Origin: Affinundibacterium flavidum
Lineage (GTDB): Bacteria > Pseudomonadota > Gammaproteobacteria > Burkholderiales > Burkholderiaceae_D
Assembly (NCBI RefSeq): GCF_014284175.1
Contig: NZ_JACOGA010000027.1
Span: 1 to 45,633, forward strand
Length of the DNA: 45,633 nt
Direction: 5' to 3'
In this document: piece by piece, positions 18,136 through 27,719 of the stretch
How the letters are laid out: each line of letters starts with the position of its first letter
Numbering within the stretch: position 1 is the stretch's first letter
Made by a program: the position numbers and the translations under genes
The notes under the pieces: generated by a model
The model's database searches: none
What the model was told of the DNA's origin: nothing
Seen by the model: the letters and a program-made list of their open reading frames with translations, nothing else

Positions 18136-18970
18136 ACCACCGATTTTCTGCATCCAAAGCGCTCAATCGTGCGCGTAGTAGCTAGTCAGTTGCTACGCGC
18201 ATCTCATTGAAAATATCATCCACTCATGATGACGCTGACAATATCCGATGACTATACTGCCGTTGAGATAGCTGGTTGCCAAGCACAGGTATCAATCGCT
18301 TCCAGCAAGAACTACATGATATTTTAATTCTTGCGATCTCATCGCAAGTTCACTGAAGGAAACACCTCAGCTCTTTTTTACTTTGATCCTTCACGTCGCA
18401 AGCAAAGCAAAGAAAGTTAAAACTCACATCCGAGATCATCGGAAATTGATAATTCCAGCATTTATCCAATTCATTTAGCATATTCACCCGAACTGCCACC
18501 GCAATATTCATGTCCCAGTCTCATAGTGCATTCGGCGGCTATGTAAGATGGCGCGTGGATCAGTTTTGGTTGGGTTGAGATATTCAGGCTAAAGAGCATC
18601 GAGTCACGCCAAGTCAGTCAAAGCGATCATGAGCACCGCGTCAATCAGGCGAACACTGTTACCGTGCATTCAATGATATTGACTTCACGCCATTCATGTT
18701 GCAGCCGGATATACATATTTAGTTTGATCAATCTTTAGTTCCGGGCTTGTAATAGTTAGGCTTGATTTCAATTTCGTTCCATGCAGCGAGTCTAGTCCAA
18801 ACAGCACCAACTCACTGCAGAGATGTTCATCGCTAGGAATACGTCTATGCTTCACGCACAAAAAACCCTCGCACAGGGCGAGGGTTTTCAGTATGTAGAT
18901 GTGTAGATGGTTAAGCTAGCTCAACCATCTTCCGTCAAACGAAATTACGTTTCACGGCACTCAACATAAA
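18136..18970. other. 835-bp gene-free region
   Basis: I find no supportable gene on either strand. It contains small hairpins: GCGCGTAG/CTACGCGC (18171-18200), which could be the tcyP terminator but lacks a U-run, and CTTGCGAT/ATCGCAAG (18330-18348). The right end holds the terminator of the TonB receptor gene. Composition resembles the flanks rather than the AT-rich gap at 22.1-23.8 kb. It may be decayed coding sequence, but no remnant is recognisable. Confidence 0.4.
18856..18888 (-). terminator. Intrinsic terminator of the TonB receptor gene
   Basis: The stem AAAACCCTCGC (18862-18872) pairs with GCGAGGGTTTT (18878-18888) around a 5-nt loop. On the minus strand it continues into a run of T followed by GTGCG, giving a U-tail. 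It lies about 80 bp beyond the stop codon at 18971. Confidence 0.85.
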
Positions 18971-21900
18971 TTAGAACTTCTTGTTGTACTCAACTGTCAA
19001 TGCTGCGCGACGAGCTGTTGTGTAGCTAATCACACGGTCATAGTCAGAACGAATACCTGCAGCTGTTTCACGACGCTCTTCAACTTGCTGAGCAACTTGA
19101 CGGTTTGTAATATTAAACACGTCCAGTTTCAGAGCAATACCGTCCAAAATCGCTGGTTTATACACGATGTTCATATCCAGACGCATGTCGGTTGGCAAAG
19201 TACCGAAAGAGCCACGTGGCGCTGGTTGAGCTTTACCGCTTGCATCTTTGCAGTAGTGGAATGCAGAACCATAACCCATAGCAATTGCTTCTGCTGTAGG
19301 ACCACGACCTAAGCAACTCTTAGGACGACCAGACGCTGCCAAGAAGTTAGCACCCATTGTCCACTCCGGAGCCAATTGGTAGAAGCCATACGCTTTCAAT
19401 TGATGAGTACGGTTATTTGGTAACAAACCATCTGCATATTGCATCAACTCAGCAAAATCCCAAACTGCCGTAATACTGACGTTAGCTTGACCTGTATCAG
19501 AGTTAGTTTGGCCTTCAGTTGTACCTGTGCTACGTGACCAAGTATAGTTGACTTTACCATACCAGCCATTACGCAGCGGATGCTCTGCGAACACGTCGAT
19601 TGCTTTGTACAAACGAGTTGCTCTTGGCAGGCCAACTTCAGCTGCTGTCAAATGCACTGGTGTCAAAGTTTTACCTACTTTGCCATCTCCATTTGTGAAA
19701 TCAACCAACAGATCCACATCTTTACCTGGATTAATGATTACGCAACCCAGACCATAGTCCCAATGTGAAGTATCAACTTTATTACGCAATGCCCAAGCAT
19801 CCACTGGACGTTGATCACACCAGTCATCAGCAGTTGCTTTCAATTGACGAATCGTGCCTTTAACACCGAAATTGAACTCTGGTGAATACGCTTTTTCGAA
19901 GCCCAAAGTAATTTCATCTTGGAAGGTTGGTTCCATGTTAGTAGCAGAAATCGTACGTGCATCTTTACGTTGACCCAATTCATTGTTCGCTGAAGTTGGA
20001 TCTCCCAAAGCCACTAAGCCCAATGGTTGTGCGTTTGCATCAACACCTGTGTAAGAGAAATATTGCACAGTATTAGTTGCACGACTCGCACCACGGATTG
20101 TTACATTGGTTGGAATCTGTACGTGGTAACGACCTGCACTACCGAATACTTTGAAACTTGCATCTCCATTAACGTCCCATGCTGCAGAAAGACGTGGAGC
20201 AAGTTTGTTCTTTTGTTCGATAAATGTTTCGTTGTCACCATTGCGGTTAGAGAAAGTCTCGAAACGCAAACCGCCAGTAACTAACAAGTTCTTCGTAACT
20301 TGATATTTATCTTCGATGTATTGTGCAGATTGATCAGATGCTGCACTAGTTGATGTGGAGAAAACCGTCTTCTGTACATAATAACCCTGTGGTGCATAGC
20401 CACCTTTACCAGCTAATACATATTGATGTCCATCACCCAAATCAACAGAGCCGCCATTCGCAGGTGGTTTGATATACAAGTAAGTATAAGAAGCACCCGC
20501 TGGTGTAATTTGACCAGCATTGACTGAAGACAGTTTATTTACGTCCAAACCACCACGAATAGTGTGGTCACCCAATTTATATTCAAGATCGAAGCGGCTA
20601 GATTTAACTTCATCAGCAGCCCCTTTTGGGCTAATTGAGAAATTCAATGGGTTTTGGTTTGCTGGATAAGTTACACCTGTAACCTGAGCATTTGCACCAA
20701 TTGCGGTTGCAGGCAGACTTGAGCCACCGGCAACAAAAAGTTGTGCGTGGTTAGATTTACTTTGACCAGTAGAAATAGTCATCGTCAGATTATTAGTTAA
20801 ATTACCAACATAACGTAAGATGCTAACATCAGCACCAACTGTCGGTGAATTACCTGAATCATTACGATATTCTGCATCTAAAAATAATTTACTTCCGCGC
20901 TTGTAAACTGGTGTACCACTAGCGTCCAAGAAAGTGTAATCATAGGTTTTCTGTTTAGACTTGGAATCGTCGCCAATCATCGTCAATTCTAAGCGATGAT
21001 CATCATTGATATTCCAGTCAAATTTACCTAAGAAACGATTTTGTGTATTTTTGTTTTCTAACCAACCTGTAGACGATGTCTTAGTGGAGCCGTTGAATGC
21101 AGCATTCGCACCTTCAGTGTTAGTCTTTGTTTGCTCAACCGACAAGAACATGAACAAAGTATCTTTGATCAATGGTCCACCAACATAGGCGCCTAACAAT
21201 GTGCTGTTACTTTCATTGTCTTGGCGGCTCAAACGTAGTTTGCCGTCGGTCAATTTATTCAATGGATCACCAGTCACTGCATAGTAACCATCTTTTGCAC
21301 GGGCACTCATGGCATTGGTGCGAATTGTACTTGTCGCGCCAACTTCCCAATTATTCGTACCACTCTTAGTTGTGATGTTAACCACACCACCTACAGAGCG
21401 ACCAAATTCAGAACCGAAGCCACCAGTTAATACTTGAGCTTGCGCGATAGAACCGAATGGCAACTCTGATGCACCCAACTGTGTCAGTGGGTTTGTAACC
21501 GGGAAACCATTGATGTAAAACGCGTTTTCTGAAGGGGCGCCACCACCGAAGCTGTCACCCGCTGCATAGCGTGTATCGCCACGTGTTGTGTTTGGTGCCA
21601 ATTGAATAATGGCTGAAACGCTTTTTGCGACCGGAATTGCCGCCAATTCACGAGCTGTAAAAGTTGCACCATTATTTGTATTGGAAATATCGATTTTGGT
21701 ACGGCGTGCAGTAACTTGCACTGACTGCACACCAGCTGTCGATCCTGCTGATGCAGTTGAAGACACAGATGCATCTACACCTTGACCAGCAACAACTTCA
21801 ACCAATGTAGTGCCTAAAGCTTTGCCGCCACTAGAGATTTCAACGTTGTAACGACCGATTGGCATTGCCGTCACGTTAAAACGTCCACTAGCATCAACAA

Positions 21901-22102
21901 CAGCAGTACGCTTCAAACCTGTATCTGGACTAACGATAGACACAGTTGAGCCAGCTGGAGCTTGACCAAAAATGTTACCCGCTGCGCTAGATTGCGCCAT
22001 AACAGCAGGTGTTACGCCAACAGTCATCACACCTGCACCAAACGCAAGCATCAATGCATGCGCGACTAAATTCTTCTTGAAGATCATATTTCTTTTCGAC
22101 AT
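18971..22102 (-). CDS. Oar-like TonB-dependent outer-membrane receptor
   Basis: A 1043-residue outer-membrane protein. It begins with a signal peptide cut near residue 36 (VMAQS). Next comes a carboxypeptidase-regulatory-like beta-sandwich (about 40-110: GNIFGQAPAGSTVSIVSPDT...SGRFNVTAMPIGRYNVEI), then the TonB plug (about 125-250, ending in GGFGSEFGRSVGGVVNITTK). A long aromatic-rich beta-barrel follows, closing with the C-terminal Phe (LTVEYNKKF) needed for outer-membrane insertion. This CarboxypepD_reg plus plug plus barrel order is that of Oar/OmpA-related receptors, some of which carry peptides or proteins. The ligand is unknown. The start is ATG preceded by AAAAGG. It stands alone with a terminator behind it and a very long AT-rich region ahead of it. 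Confidence 0.9.
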   Translation of the reverse strand: MSKRNMIFKKNLVAHALMLAFGAGVMTVGVTPAVMAQSSAAGNIFGQAPAGSTVSIVSPDTGLKRTAVVDASGRFNVTAMPIGRYNVEISSGGKALGTTLVEVVAGQGVDASVSSTASAGSTAGVQSVQVTARRTKIDISNTNNGATFTARELAAIPVAKSVSAIIQLAPNTTRGDTRYAAGDSFGGGAPSENAFYINGFPVTNPLTQLGASELPFGSIAQAQVLTGGFGSEFGRSVGGVVNITTKSGTNNWEVGATSTIRTNAMSARAKDGYYAVTGDPLNKLTDGKLRLSRQDNESNSTLLGAYVGGPLIKDTLFMFLSVEQTKTNTEGANAAFNGSTKTSSTGWLENKNTQNRFLGKFDWNINDDHRLELTMIGDDSKSKQKTYDYTFLDASGTPVYKRGSKLFLDAEYRNDSGNSPTVGADVSILRYVGNLTNNLTMTISTGQSKSNHAQLFVAGGSSLPATAIGANAQVTGVTYPANQNPLNFSISPKGAADEVKSSRFDLEYKLGDHTIRGGLDVNKLSSVNAGQITPAGASYTYLYIKPPANGGSVDLGDGHQYVLAGKGGYAPQGYYVQKTVFSTSTSAASDQSAQYIEDKYQVTKNLLVTGGLRFETFSNRNGDNETFIEQKNKLAPRLSAAWDVNGDASFKVFGSAGRYHVQIPTNVTIRGASRATNTVQYFSYTGVDANAQPLGLVALGDPTSANNELGQRKDARTISATNMEPTFQDEITLGFEKAYSPEFNFGVKGTIRQLKATADDWCDQRPVDAWALRNKVDTSHWDYGLGCVIINPGKDVDLLVDFTNGDGKVGKTLTPVHLTAAEVGLPRATRLYKAIDVFAEHPLRNGWYGKVNYTWSRSTGTTEGQTNSDTGQANVSITAVWDFAELMQYADGLLPNNRTHQLKAYGFYQLAPEWTMGANFLAASGRPKSCLGRGPTAEAIAMGYGSAFHYCKDASGKAQPAPRGSFGTLPTDMRLDMNIVYKPAILDGIALKLDVFNITNRQVAQQVEERRETAAGIRSDYDRVISYTTARRAALTVEYNKKF

Positions 22103-22709
22103 GTAATTACCTTTTAAATTTATTAACTAGATACCATGTTTTATTGAAGTTATAACGAGTCCGCTTGCGAAATCGATACTTCTCTGAACATACGGCCACT
22201 CTCTTTTTGCTAAATCAAACAAAAATATGTATTGAGTTCACAAGGAGACTCATGTTGCGAAAATTTTATTGCATTTAATAGGATCAAAATCAATTAGTAT
22301 GAAAAAAAATTCGCTCCAAGATGAGAACACTTTTCGCTCCATGCTGTCAATTTGATTCCAAAGTCATAGAAAATCAAAGTCTTACCGAACTCAGATATAT
22401 ATAAAAAAAATATCTCCTTAGTTGATATTTTTTCTCGTCAACTCCTTATTTTCACATCTATTTCAATAAAAATTCCGTCTTAAATTCGGAAAATTTCAAT
22501 TTTATTGAATTTTAAACCAATAATTCGAAGGAAGCTCTTTTACAAAAATAACTAATTGATACAACTTTTAACCATCTAAACGCGTGCAAAAAAACAACAT
22601 GTTGCTAAATTGAAATTTTTATTCAAATGTCTATTTATTGCCAATTGCCATCAATTAACGTTTCAACAAACACATTTTCGTTCTTGCAAAGCACACCGTT
22701 AAAAATGGT

Positions 22710-22728
22710 AAATTAATATCGTTAATTT
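22710..22728. repeat. AT-rich palindrome, possible operator
   Basis: AAATTAA, a 5-nt spacer TATCG, then TTAATTT gives a perfect inverted repeat. It lies about 610 bp upstream of the TonB receptor start, far for a simple operator. Half-site length and spacing suit a dimeric regulator, but AT-rich DNA produces such palindromes by chance. Confidence 0.25.
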
Positions 22729-23715
22729 CAAAAAAAATGATTTTATATACATAGTATTTTCGATTGCGATAGATTTTAAAGACAACAAAAATGTCATGTT
22801 AAATTACCTTTTCGCTACAAAAACTTTTTCACTTGGCTCTTTTCTTGAGTTCCTCCCTAGATTTGGTCGCCACGCGTTGACCTCAATTGCAGCTTTACCT
22901 CATGCTGTGCATTATTTATAAATTAATAAGGCCACGTCGATCAAACTGGACAATAACTGCCAAACGAAATCAGTACTTACTTCAATTGGCTTCAAAAGAA
23001 CAGATTTTGTCATTCTTCGGTGGCCTGTCACACCTGCGCTATGTGAGCCGATTCAGTGTGCAGGTCAGAAAAATACGCGCACGCCCGAATAAACCTAGTG
23101 GCTAGGTGAAATTTTGCTATCGAGAGATTTACCTAAATTACATTAGATACGCGGTGCGAAGATGGAGCTCCGTCTCAATCAATATTCAATTGAATGGATC
23201 AAAACGAAATAGGTCGCCATATTTACTATTGATGAAATTCAAATCAAAGCGGGCGCATACGAAATATTAAACTGAAGTTGCTTCGCGTCATAAGCCCAAT
23301 TTATCAATCTAGTAGGCTCTTGTAGGCATAGATAAGTAATTAAGGGTACGTAAAGAATTATTTCGCAATGAACAATTATAGTTACATCATAAATTGACGT
23401 ATCGGTGATGCTCGGAAAATGCACTTAAGATTGTGCTTTTAATAGAGTATTTCTTAGTTAATCTAACGTTGATCCGATGGTTTATATAGACTTCGTGTTA
23501 TTCGCCACCTAGATTCATAAGGATCCTCAATTTGTCACAACCTAGCACTGAAGCGCGAGCTCCACCGGTGTTCAAAGTTACAACAATCAAAATTTGATAT
23601 GATTTTTATCCGAATTGATAATCGCATTTAAAGAAAATAATGGTCGCCAACTTCAAGAAGTTGGTCGTATTAGAGGCATCTAAGTCAATTAGCACATAGA
23701 AAATAAAGAAGCACA

Positions 23716-23754
23716 TTAAAAAACCCCAAAAATCGGTAGTTAATTTTTGGGGTT
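23716..23754 (-). terminator. Intrinsic terminator of the M64 peptidase gene
   Basis: The 12-bp stem AACCCCAAAAAT (23722-23733) pairs with ATTTTTGGGGTT (23743-23754) around a 9-nt loop. The minus strand then reads TTTAATG, extending the U-rich end of the stem. It lies about 60 bp downstream of the stop codon at 23816. Confidence 0.8.
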
Positions 23755-23815
23755 CAGTTTCTTGCGGCCTTTCGCTTCTACTACTTCAACAAATGCAACA
23801 CTAGCTTATGCGCAA

Positions 23816-25750
23816 TCACCCAAAAATAATTTGCCCTTCGGTTACGCCAATCAAAGTCAAAGCAGCTTGCGTGTCCGTGGCAGTCACCAAGTCGGCAATT
23901 GCCATTCCATTAATTATGGAAGTCTCCGTACTGAGATAGTTCAATCCCCAATCAACTGCAAATTTTTCTGCAACCGCTGCTTTGTTATCTAACAGATCGG
24001 CAACCCAGCCCCACGTGGAGGATCCTTTAAATCCATGGGCGAGATTCAAAATCGAATACACCAAGCTGCCAGGCGTATCCTTACCACTACTGAGTTGCTC
24101 CTGCCAATAAGCCAAGCCTTCAGGGTCTGCACCATCCAATCGTCCCAGCACATTGACGTAGATGGTATTGACAAATTTTTCGGATGTCATGTCTGAGCTA
24201 TAGCCAGTTAGTTCTGGTGTAGACAACGCGGCCCCATAGAACAAATCACCAATATTCACCAGAGATTTGCCAGCCTTAAGCTGATCAATCCAATAATTTA
24301 GCCCATCAGCGTCAGGAATACGATTAAAGAATGCGACATACAGGTCTTCTAAGGACTTCAGGCTGGATTTATCAATCGTGCGGGCATTTTGATGAATATT
24401 CAAATTGATCGAAAAATCCTGAAATTGTAGATTTTCGATATTCCGCACAGCCCACGTGGCCGGCTGTTGCATGCCAAGCAAATAAGTTCCACTATCTAAG
24501 CGATCTACATGCAATTTTGAGATGGTACTTAGTGATTCGGAGAATTTCAAAACATCTCTTCCTGCACCACCATCAAAATAAATTTTATTTGGGGATAGTG
24601 TATTTTGAATTTCAATCAAATTATCACCGTCAGCAAATCGTAAAATTTGATTCGCATCACTGCCGCTAACCATGTAGTTCACAGCATTGATTTGTTTTAA
24701 GGTATCACCAAAATTAATCGTTTCGACTTGCTGCGTACTAAGCAAGTTTTTTCGGATAGTCCCGGTATTGTCGATGGTCGTCAAAGTTACGCCAGTAGCG
24801 GAATTATAAGAGCCATAAGAATAGCCATAGGCATCAAAACTCTTGGCTTGCGTCGTCGTACTGAGCACACTATCTGCATACTTCCATGTATATGAAAACA
24901 GAGCATCATTCGGCGTCACTGGAGCATAAAATCCAGGGAAATTAGACGTCACGGATAAGTAGTCGCCTATCGCCTGATAGTATTTCAATGCAAACGCTTC
25001 TTTTTCAGGTGCATTAAATGGCACATCCAAATACAACATTTTAGAGCTTTGAGTTGCACGCCAGACTCCGCTTGATCGGTAATATCCACCTTCATAGGTA
25101 CCGATTACTCCTAACTCACCGTCCGAATATCCCATCCAATCCTGCCATGGAATGCGACTGAGTGAATCAGTCACATGAGCACTTTCACGAAATGACCATG
25201 CACTCAAAGGAAAATCTCTGGCAACAGCTGAATCGACATATTCATCTTGCAAACCTGCGAAACTGTGACCGATTTCATGCAAAGCTAACTCAGAGGCTCG
25301 ACGATCACCTGCAGAAGCCCAAGCAATTGATCCGCCCGCGCCTCCATATAGTGGTGTATTCACCAACACGATCACTAATTCATGCGCATTTGTTGCCAGT
25401 GCACTCTGCACCTCAGTCTCGACCTTATAGCCATCACCATACAATAATCGGCCATCGCTGCCATGTTGACTAGCATTGAAATAGGTATTCACTTCCACAT
25501 TGCTAGTGGGCTGGTCGGTACCAGATTGTGCGGAAGCAAAAAATAGAGCAGTGGCGTTAAACAATCCCTTATACGTTGAAAAAGGCGCATTTAGGCGCGC
25601 ATTCTCAGGCCCTAGAAGCGTAGTAATAAAGGTATTCGCATCAGCAACAAATTTATCACGTTCAGCCTGCGTATAACCTTCCGCGACGATAACAATATCA
25701 ACACGTTTGGCACTATCACCAGTATTTAAGAGGGGAATAATTTCAGGCAT
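23816..25750 (-). CDS. Secreted M64-type metallopeptidase with DUF4214 tail
   Basis: Residues 1 to about 290 form a peptidase of the M64 (IgA-protease-like) family. The zinc site is HEIGHSFAGLQDEY at 158-171, with ligands H158, H162 and D169 and catalytic E159. The middle part is beta-rich and contains one perfect RTX-type nonapeptide, GGAGRDVLK, near residue 394, followed by a VRNIENLQFQDF segment of the kind that closes RTX blocks. The last 175 residues carry two DUF4214 units (YVAFFNRIPDADGLNYW and YVNVLGRLDGADPEGLAYW). There is no N-terminal signal peptide, which together with the RTX and DUF4214 parts suggests type I secretion. No T1SS genes are nearby. 644 residues. The closest neighbour on the same strand is the TonB receptor gene, 1.7 kb downstream. 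Confidence 0.88.
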   Translation of the reverse strand: MPEIIPLLNTGDSAKRVDIVIVAEGYTQAERDKFVADANTFITTLLGPENARLNAPFSTYKGLFNATALFFASAQSGTDQPTSNVEVNTYFNASQHGSDGRLLYGDGYKVETEVQSALATNAHELVIVLVNTPLYGGAGGSIAWASAGDRRASELALHEIGHSFAGLQDEYVDSAVARDFPLSAWSFRESAHVTDSLSRIPWQDWMGYSDGELGVIGTYEGGYYRSSGVWRATQSSKMLYLDVPFNAPEKEAFALKYYQAIGDYLSVTSNFPGFYAPVTPNDALFSYTWKYADSVLSTTTQAKSFDAYGYSYGSYNSATGVTLTTIDNTGTIRKNLLSTQQVETINFGDTLKQINAVNYMVSGSDANQILRFADGDNLIEIQNTLSPNKIYFDGGAGRDVLKFSESLSTISKLHVDRLDSGTYLLGMQQPATWAVRNIENLQFQDFSINLNIHQNARTIDKSSLKSLEDLYVAFFNRIPDADGLNYWIDQLKAGKSLVNIGDLFYGAALSTPELTGYSSDMTSEKFVNTIYVNVLGRLDGADPEGLAYWQEQLSSGKDTPGSLVYSILNLAHGFKGSSTWGWVADLLDNKAAVAEKFAVDWGLNYLSTETSIINGMAIADLVTATDTQAALTLIGVTEGQIIFG

Positions 25751-25978
25751 GACTCGTCGAGCTCAAAAAAAACAATAATAAGTCTCAAATATTACTCTAA
25801 TTTGCGAAGCATGTGAGCTTATCGTCTGGATTTCACCTACTACTCATATCGTTCTTGCAAGCCGGAAAGCCAGATAGTGCTCCCACCTATATTTCTTGAT
25901 GGAACTAAACTTCTGCTTGATACTCCATACTTCTGCGCCGCATCAACGCCGCCTCAGAAAAATCCTGGAGATCCTACG

Positions 25979-27559
25979 ATGAATAAAAATTATAAACACC
26001 TACTAGCTGCCTTATGCTTGCTGAGTAGCACCGCCGTACTTGCCGACGACCATAGCTTCAAAGTCACACCAGCACCAGCGCGACACGACGGACAAGGCCC
26101 TTATACGCAGCTGATTTTACGTGAAGTTACTGTAATTAATGGTACTGGTGCCCCTGCATTTGGGCCGGCAGACATTGTGATTGAAGGCAATAAGATAACG
26201 CAGGTTGCAATCGTTGGTACGCCGACATCATCGGTGCGCAGCGGCCGACCAAAGCTCAAAGAAGGTGGGACAGAACTACAACTCGCTGGTCATTATGTGA
26301 TGCCAGGCATAGTTGATATGCACGGTCACATTGGTGGTGCCGAACAAGGCACGCCCGCCGAATATGTTTACAAACTATGGATGGGACACGGCATCACCAC
26401 AATACGTGATCCATCTTGCGGCAACGGCCTAGAATTCTGCTTAAGCGAAAAAAAACGCAGTGCGGAAAATAAAATCACGGCACCGCGGATTCTTGCTTAT
26501 CCATTTTTTGGACAAGGGCAAAACAAACCATTCACCGACCCAGAACAAGCGCGAGCGTGGGTACGCGAAATGAAAGCAAAAGGCGCCGATGGCCTGAAAT
26601 GTTTTGGCTACCGTCCTGATATTTTGCAAGCAGCCTTAGAGGAAACCAAAAAAGTCGGTATGCGCTCGGCTTGTCACCATGCGCAAATCGATGTGGCTCG
26701 CGTCAACGTATTAAATACTGCGCGTTGGGGCTTAACTTCGATGGAGCACTGGTATGGGCTACCCGAAGCTTTATTCGATGGACAAACCGTGCAAAATTAT
26801 CCAGCTGATTACAACTACCAAAACGAGCAACAACGCTTTGCGCAAGCAGGTCGTTTATGGGCGCAAGCTGCCAAACCGGGTAGTGCCAAATGGAATGCCG
26901 TGATGGACGAATTATTAAAACTCGATTTCACCATCGATCCTACCTTCACCATTTATCAGGCAACGCGCGATCTGATGCGTGCACGCCGTGCCGACTGGCA
27001 AGACGAATACACCTTGCCGACTTTGAGCAAGTTCTTTAGTGCCAACCCTGACTCGCATGGCTCCTTCTTTTTTGATTGGGGTACGGAAGAAGAAGTCGCG
27101 TGGAAAGAAAACTACAGGATGTGGATGCGCTTCGTGAATGACTACAAGAACCGTGGTGGACGTGTGACCGTCGGCTCTGATTCTGGATACATTTACAAAG
27201 TCTATGGCTTCGGTACTATCGAAGAATTAGAACTCTTACGCGAAGCCGGTTTCCATCCGCTAGAGGTCATGAAAGCCGCCACTTTATCGGGCGCAGAAGC
27301 CTTAGGATTACAACAAAGTATAGGCACGATAGAACCCGGCAAATTAGCAGATCTGGCGATTTTGGATGAAAACCCGCTGGCGAACTTCAAAGTGCTATAT
27401 GGTACTGGTCATATGCGTTTGGATAAATCAGGCAAGCTCAATCAGGTCGGCGGGGTGAAATACACGGTGAAAGACGGCATCATTTATGATGCCAAACAAT
27501 TACTGGCCGATGTGCGAGATATGGTTAAAAAGGCCAAACAAGAAAAACTATCCCAATAG
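25979..27559 (+). CDS. Exported amidohydrolase family protein
   Basis: Metal-dependent hydrolase of the amidohydrolase superfamily. A signal peptide (1-22, ending VLADD) is followed by the typical split fold: a small beta-sandwich, then the barrel with the metal pair HGH (H115, H117 in VDMHGHIGG), a Lys in GADGLKCFGY, His in SACHHAQ and SMEHWYG, and Asp in VGSDSGY. The C-terminus returns to the sandwich with GTIEPGKLADLAILDENPL. 526 residues. I use the ATG at 25979, preceded by GGAG, because the signal peptide starts there; the frame runs 34 codons further upstream without support. Related periplasmic enzymes are often prolidase- or imidazolonepropionase-like, but the substrate is not readable. 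Confidence 0.85.
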   Translation: MNKNYKHLLAALCLLSSTAVLADDHSFKVTPAPARHDGQGPYTQLILREVTVINGTGAPAFGPADIVIEGNKITQVAIVGTPTSSVRSGRPKLKEGGTELQLAGHYVMPGIVDMHGHIGGAEQGTPAEYVYKLWMGHGITTIRDPSCGNGLEFCLSEKKRSAENKITAPRILAYPFFGQGQNKPFTDPEQARAWVREMKAKGADGLKCFGYRPDILQAALEETKKVGMRSACHHAQIDVARVNVLNTARWGLTSMEHWYGLPEALFDGQTVQNYPADYNYQNEQQRFAQAGRLWAQAAKPGSAKWNAVMDELLKLDFTIDPTFTIYQATRDLMRARRADWQDEYTLPTLSKFFSANPDSHGSFFFDWGTEEEVAWKENYRMWMRFVNDYKNRGGRVTVGSDSGYIYKVYGFGTIEELELLREAGFHPLEVMKAATLSGAEALGLQQSIGTIEPGKLADLAILDENPLANFKVLYGTGHMRLDKSGKLNQVGGVKYTVKDGIIYDAKQLLADVRDMVKKAKQEKLSQ

Positions 27560-27576
27560 TCAAACCTTAATCAAGC

Positions 27577-27604
27577 CTTGATCACACCTTGATCAAGAGC
27601 TTTT
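27577..27604 (+). terminator. Probable terminator after the amidohydrolase gene
   Basis: CTTGATCA (27577-27584) pairs with TGATCAAG (27590-27597) around a 5-nt loop, followed by AGCTTTTCTTT. The stem is short (8 bp) and not GC-rich, so this is a moderate call. It begins 18 bp past the stop codon. Confidence 0.55.
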
Positions 27605-27719
27605 CTTTGAGTTAAGGCAAACGATATGCACAGGTCGACACGGTTTTTTTGCAATCTAAAAATGCCTGTGCTATCGTCAATTGATACTCTATTTAGTATG
27701 CCCTCTGAATGATAGCGAC

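Larger units (their letters stand above)
22103..23815. other. 1.7-kb AT-rich gene-free region with hairpins
   Basis: No convincing gene lies in this 1.7 kb. The part from about 22,200 to 22,830 is strikingly AT-rich compared with its neighbours. It contains a symmetric hairpin AAAAAATATC/GATATTTTTT (22405-22433) and a 7-5-7 palindrome AAATTAA-TATCG-TTAATTT (22710-22728). Further right there is an 8-bp palindrome, CCAACTTC-AA-GAAGTTGG (23647-23664). Short frames at 22887-23105 (plus) and 23239-23424 (minus) have no recognisable product. The region could hold long-range control of the receptor gene, a small RNA, or decayed sequence. Confidence 0.45.

Noticed and set aside
22887..23424. Short frames of 72 and 61 codons in the AT-rich gap
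   Set aside because: Neither has a convincing ribosome-binding site, domain or coding character, so they are described only as part of the gap.
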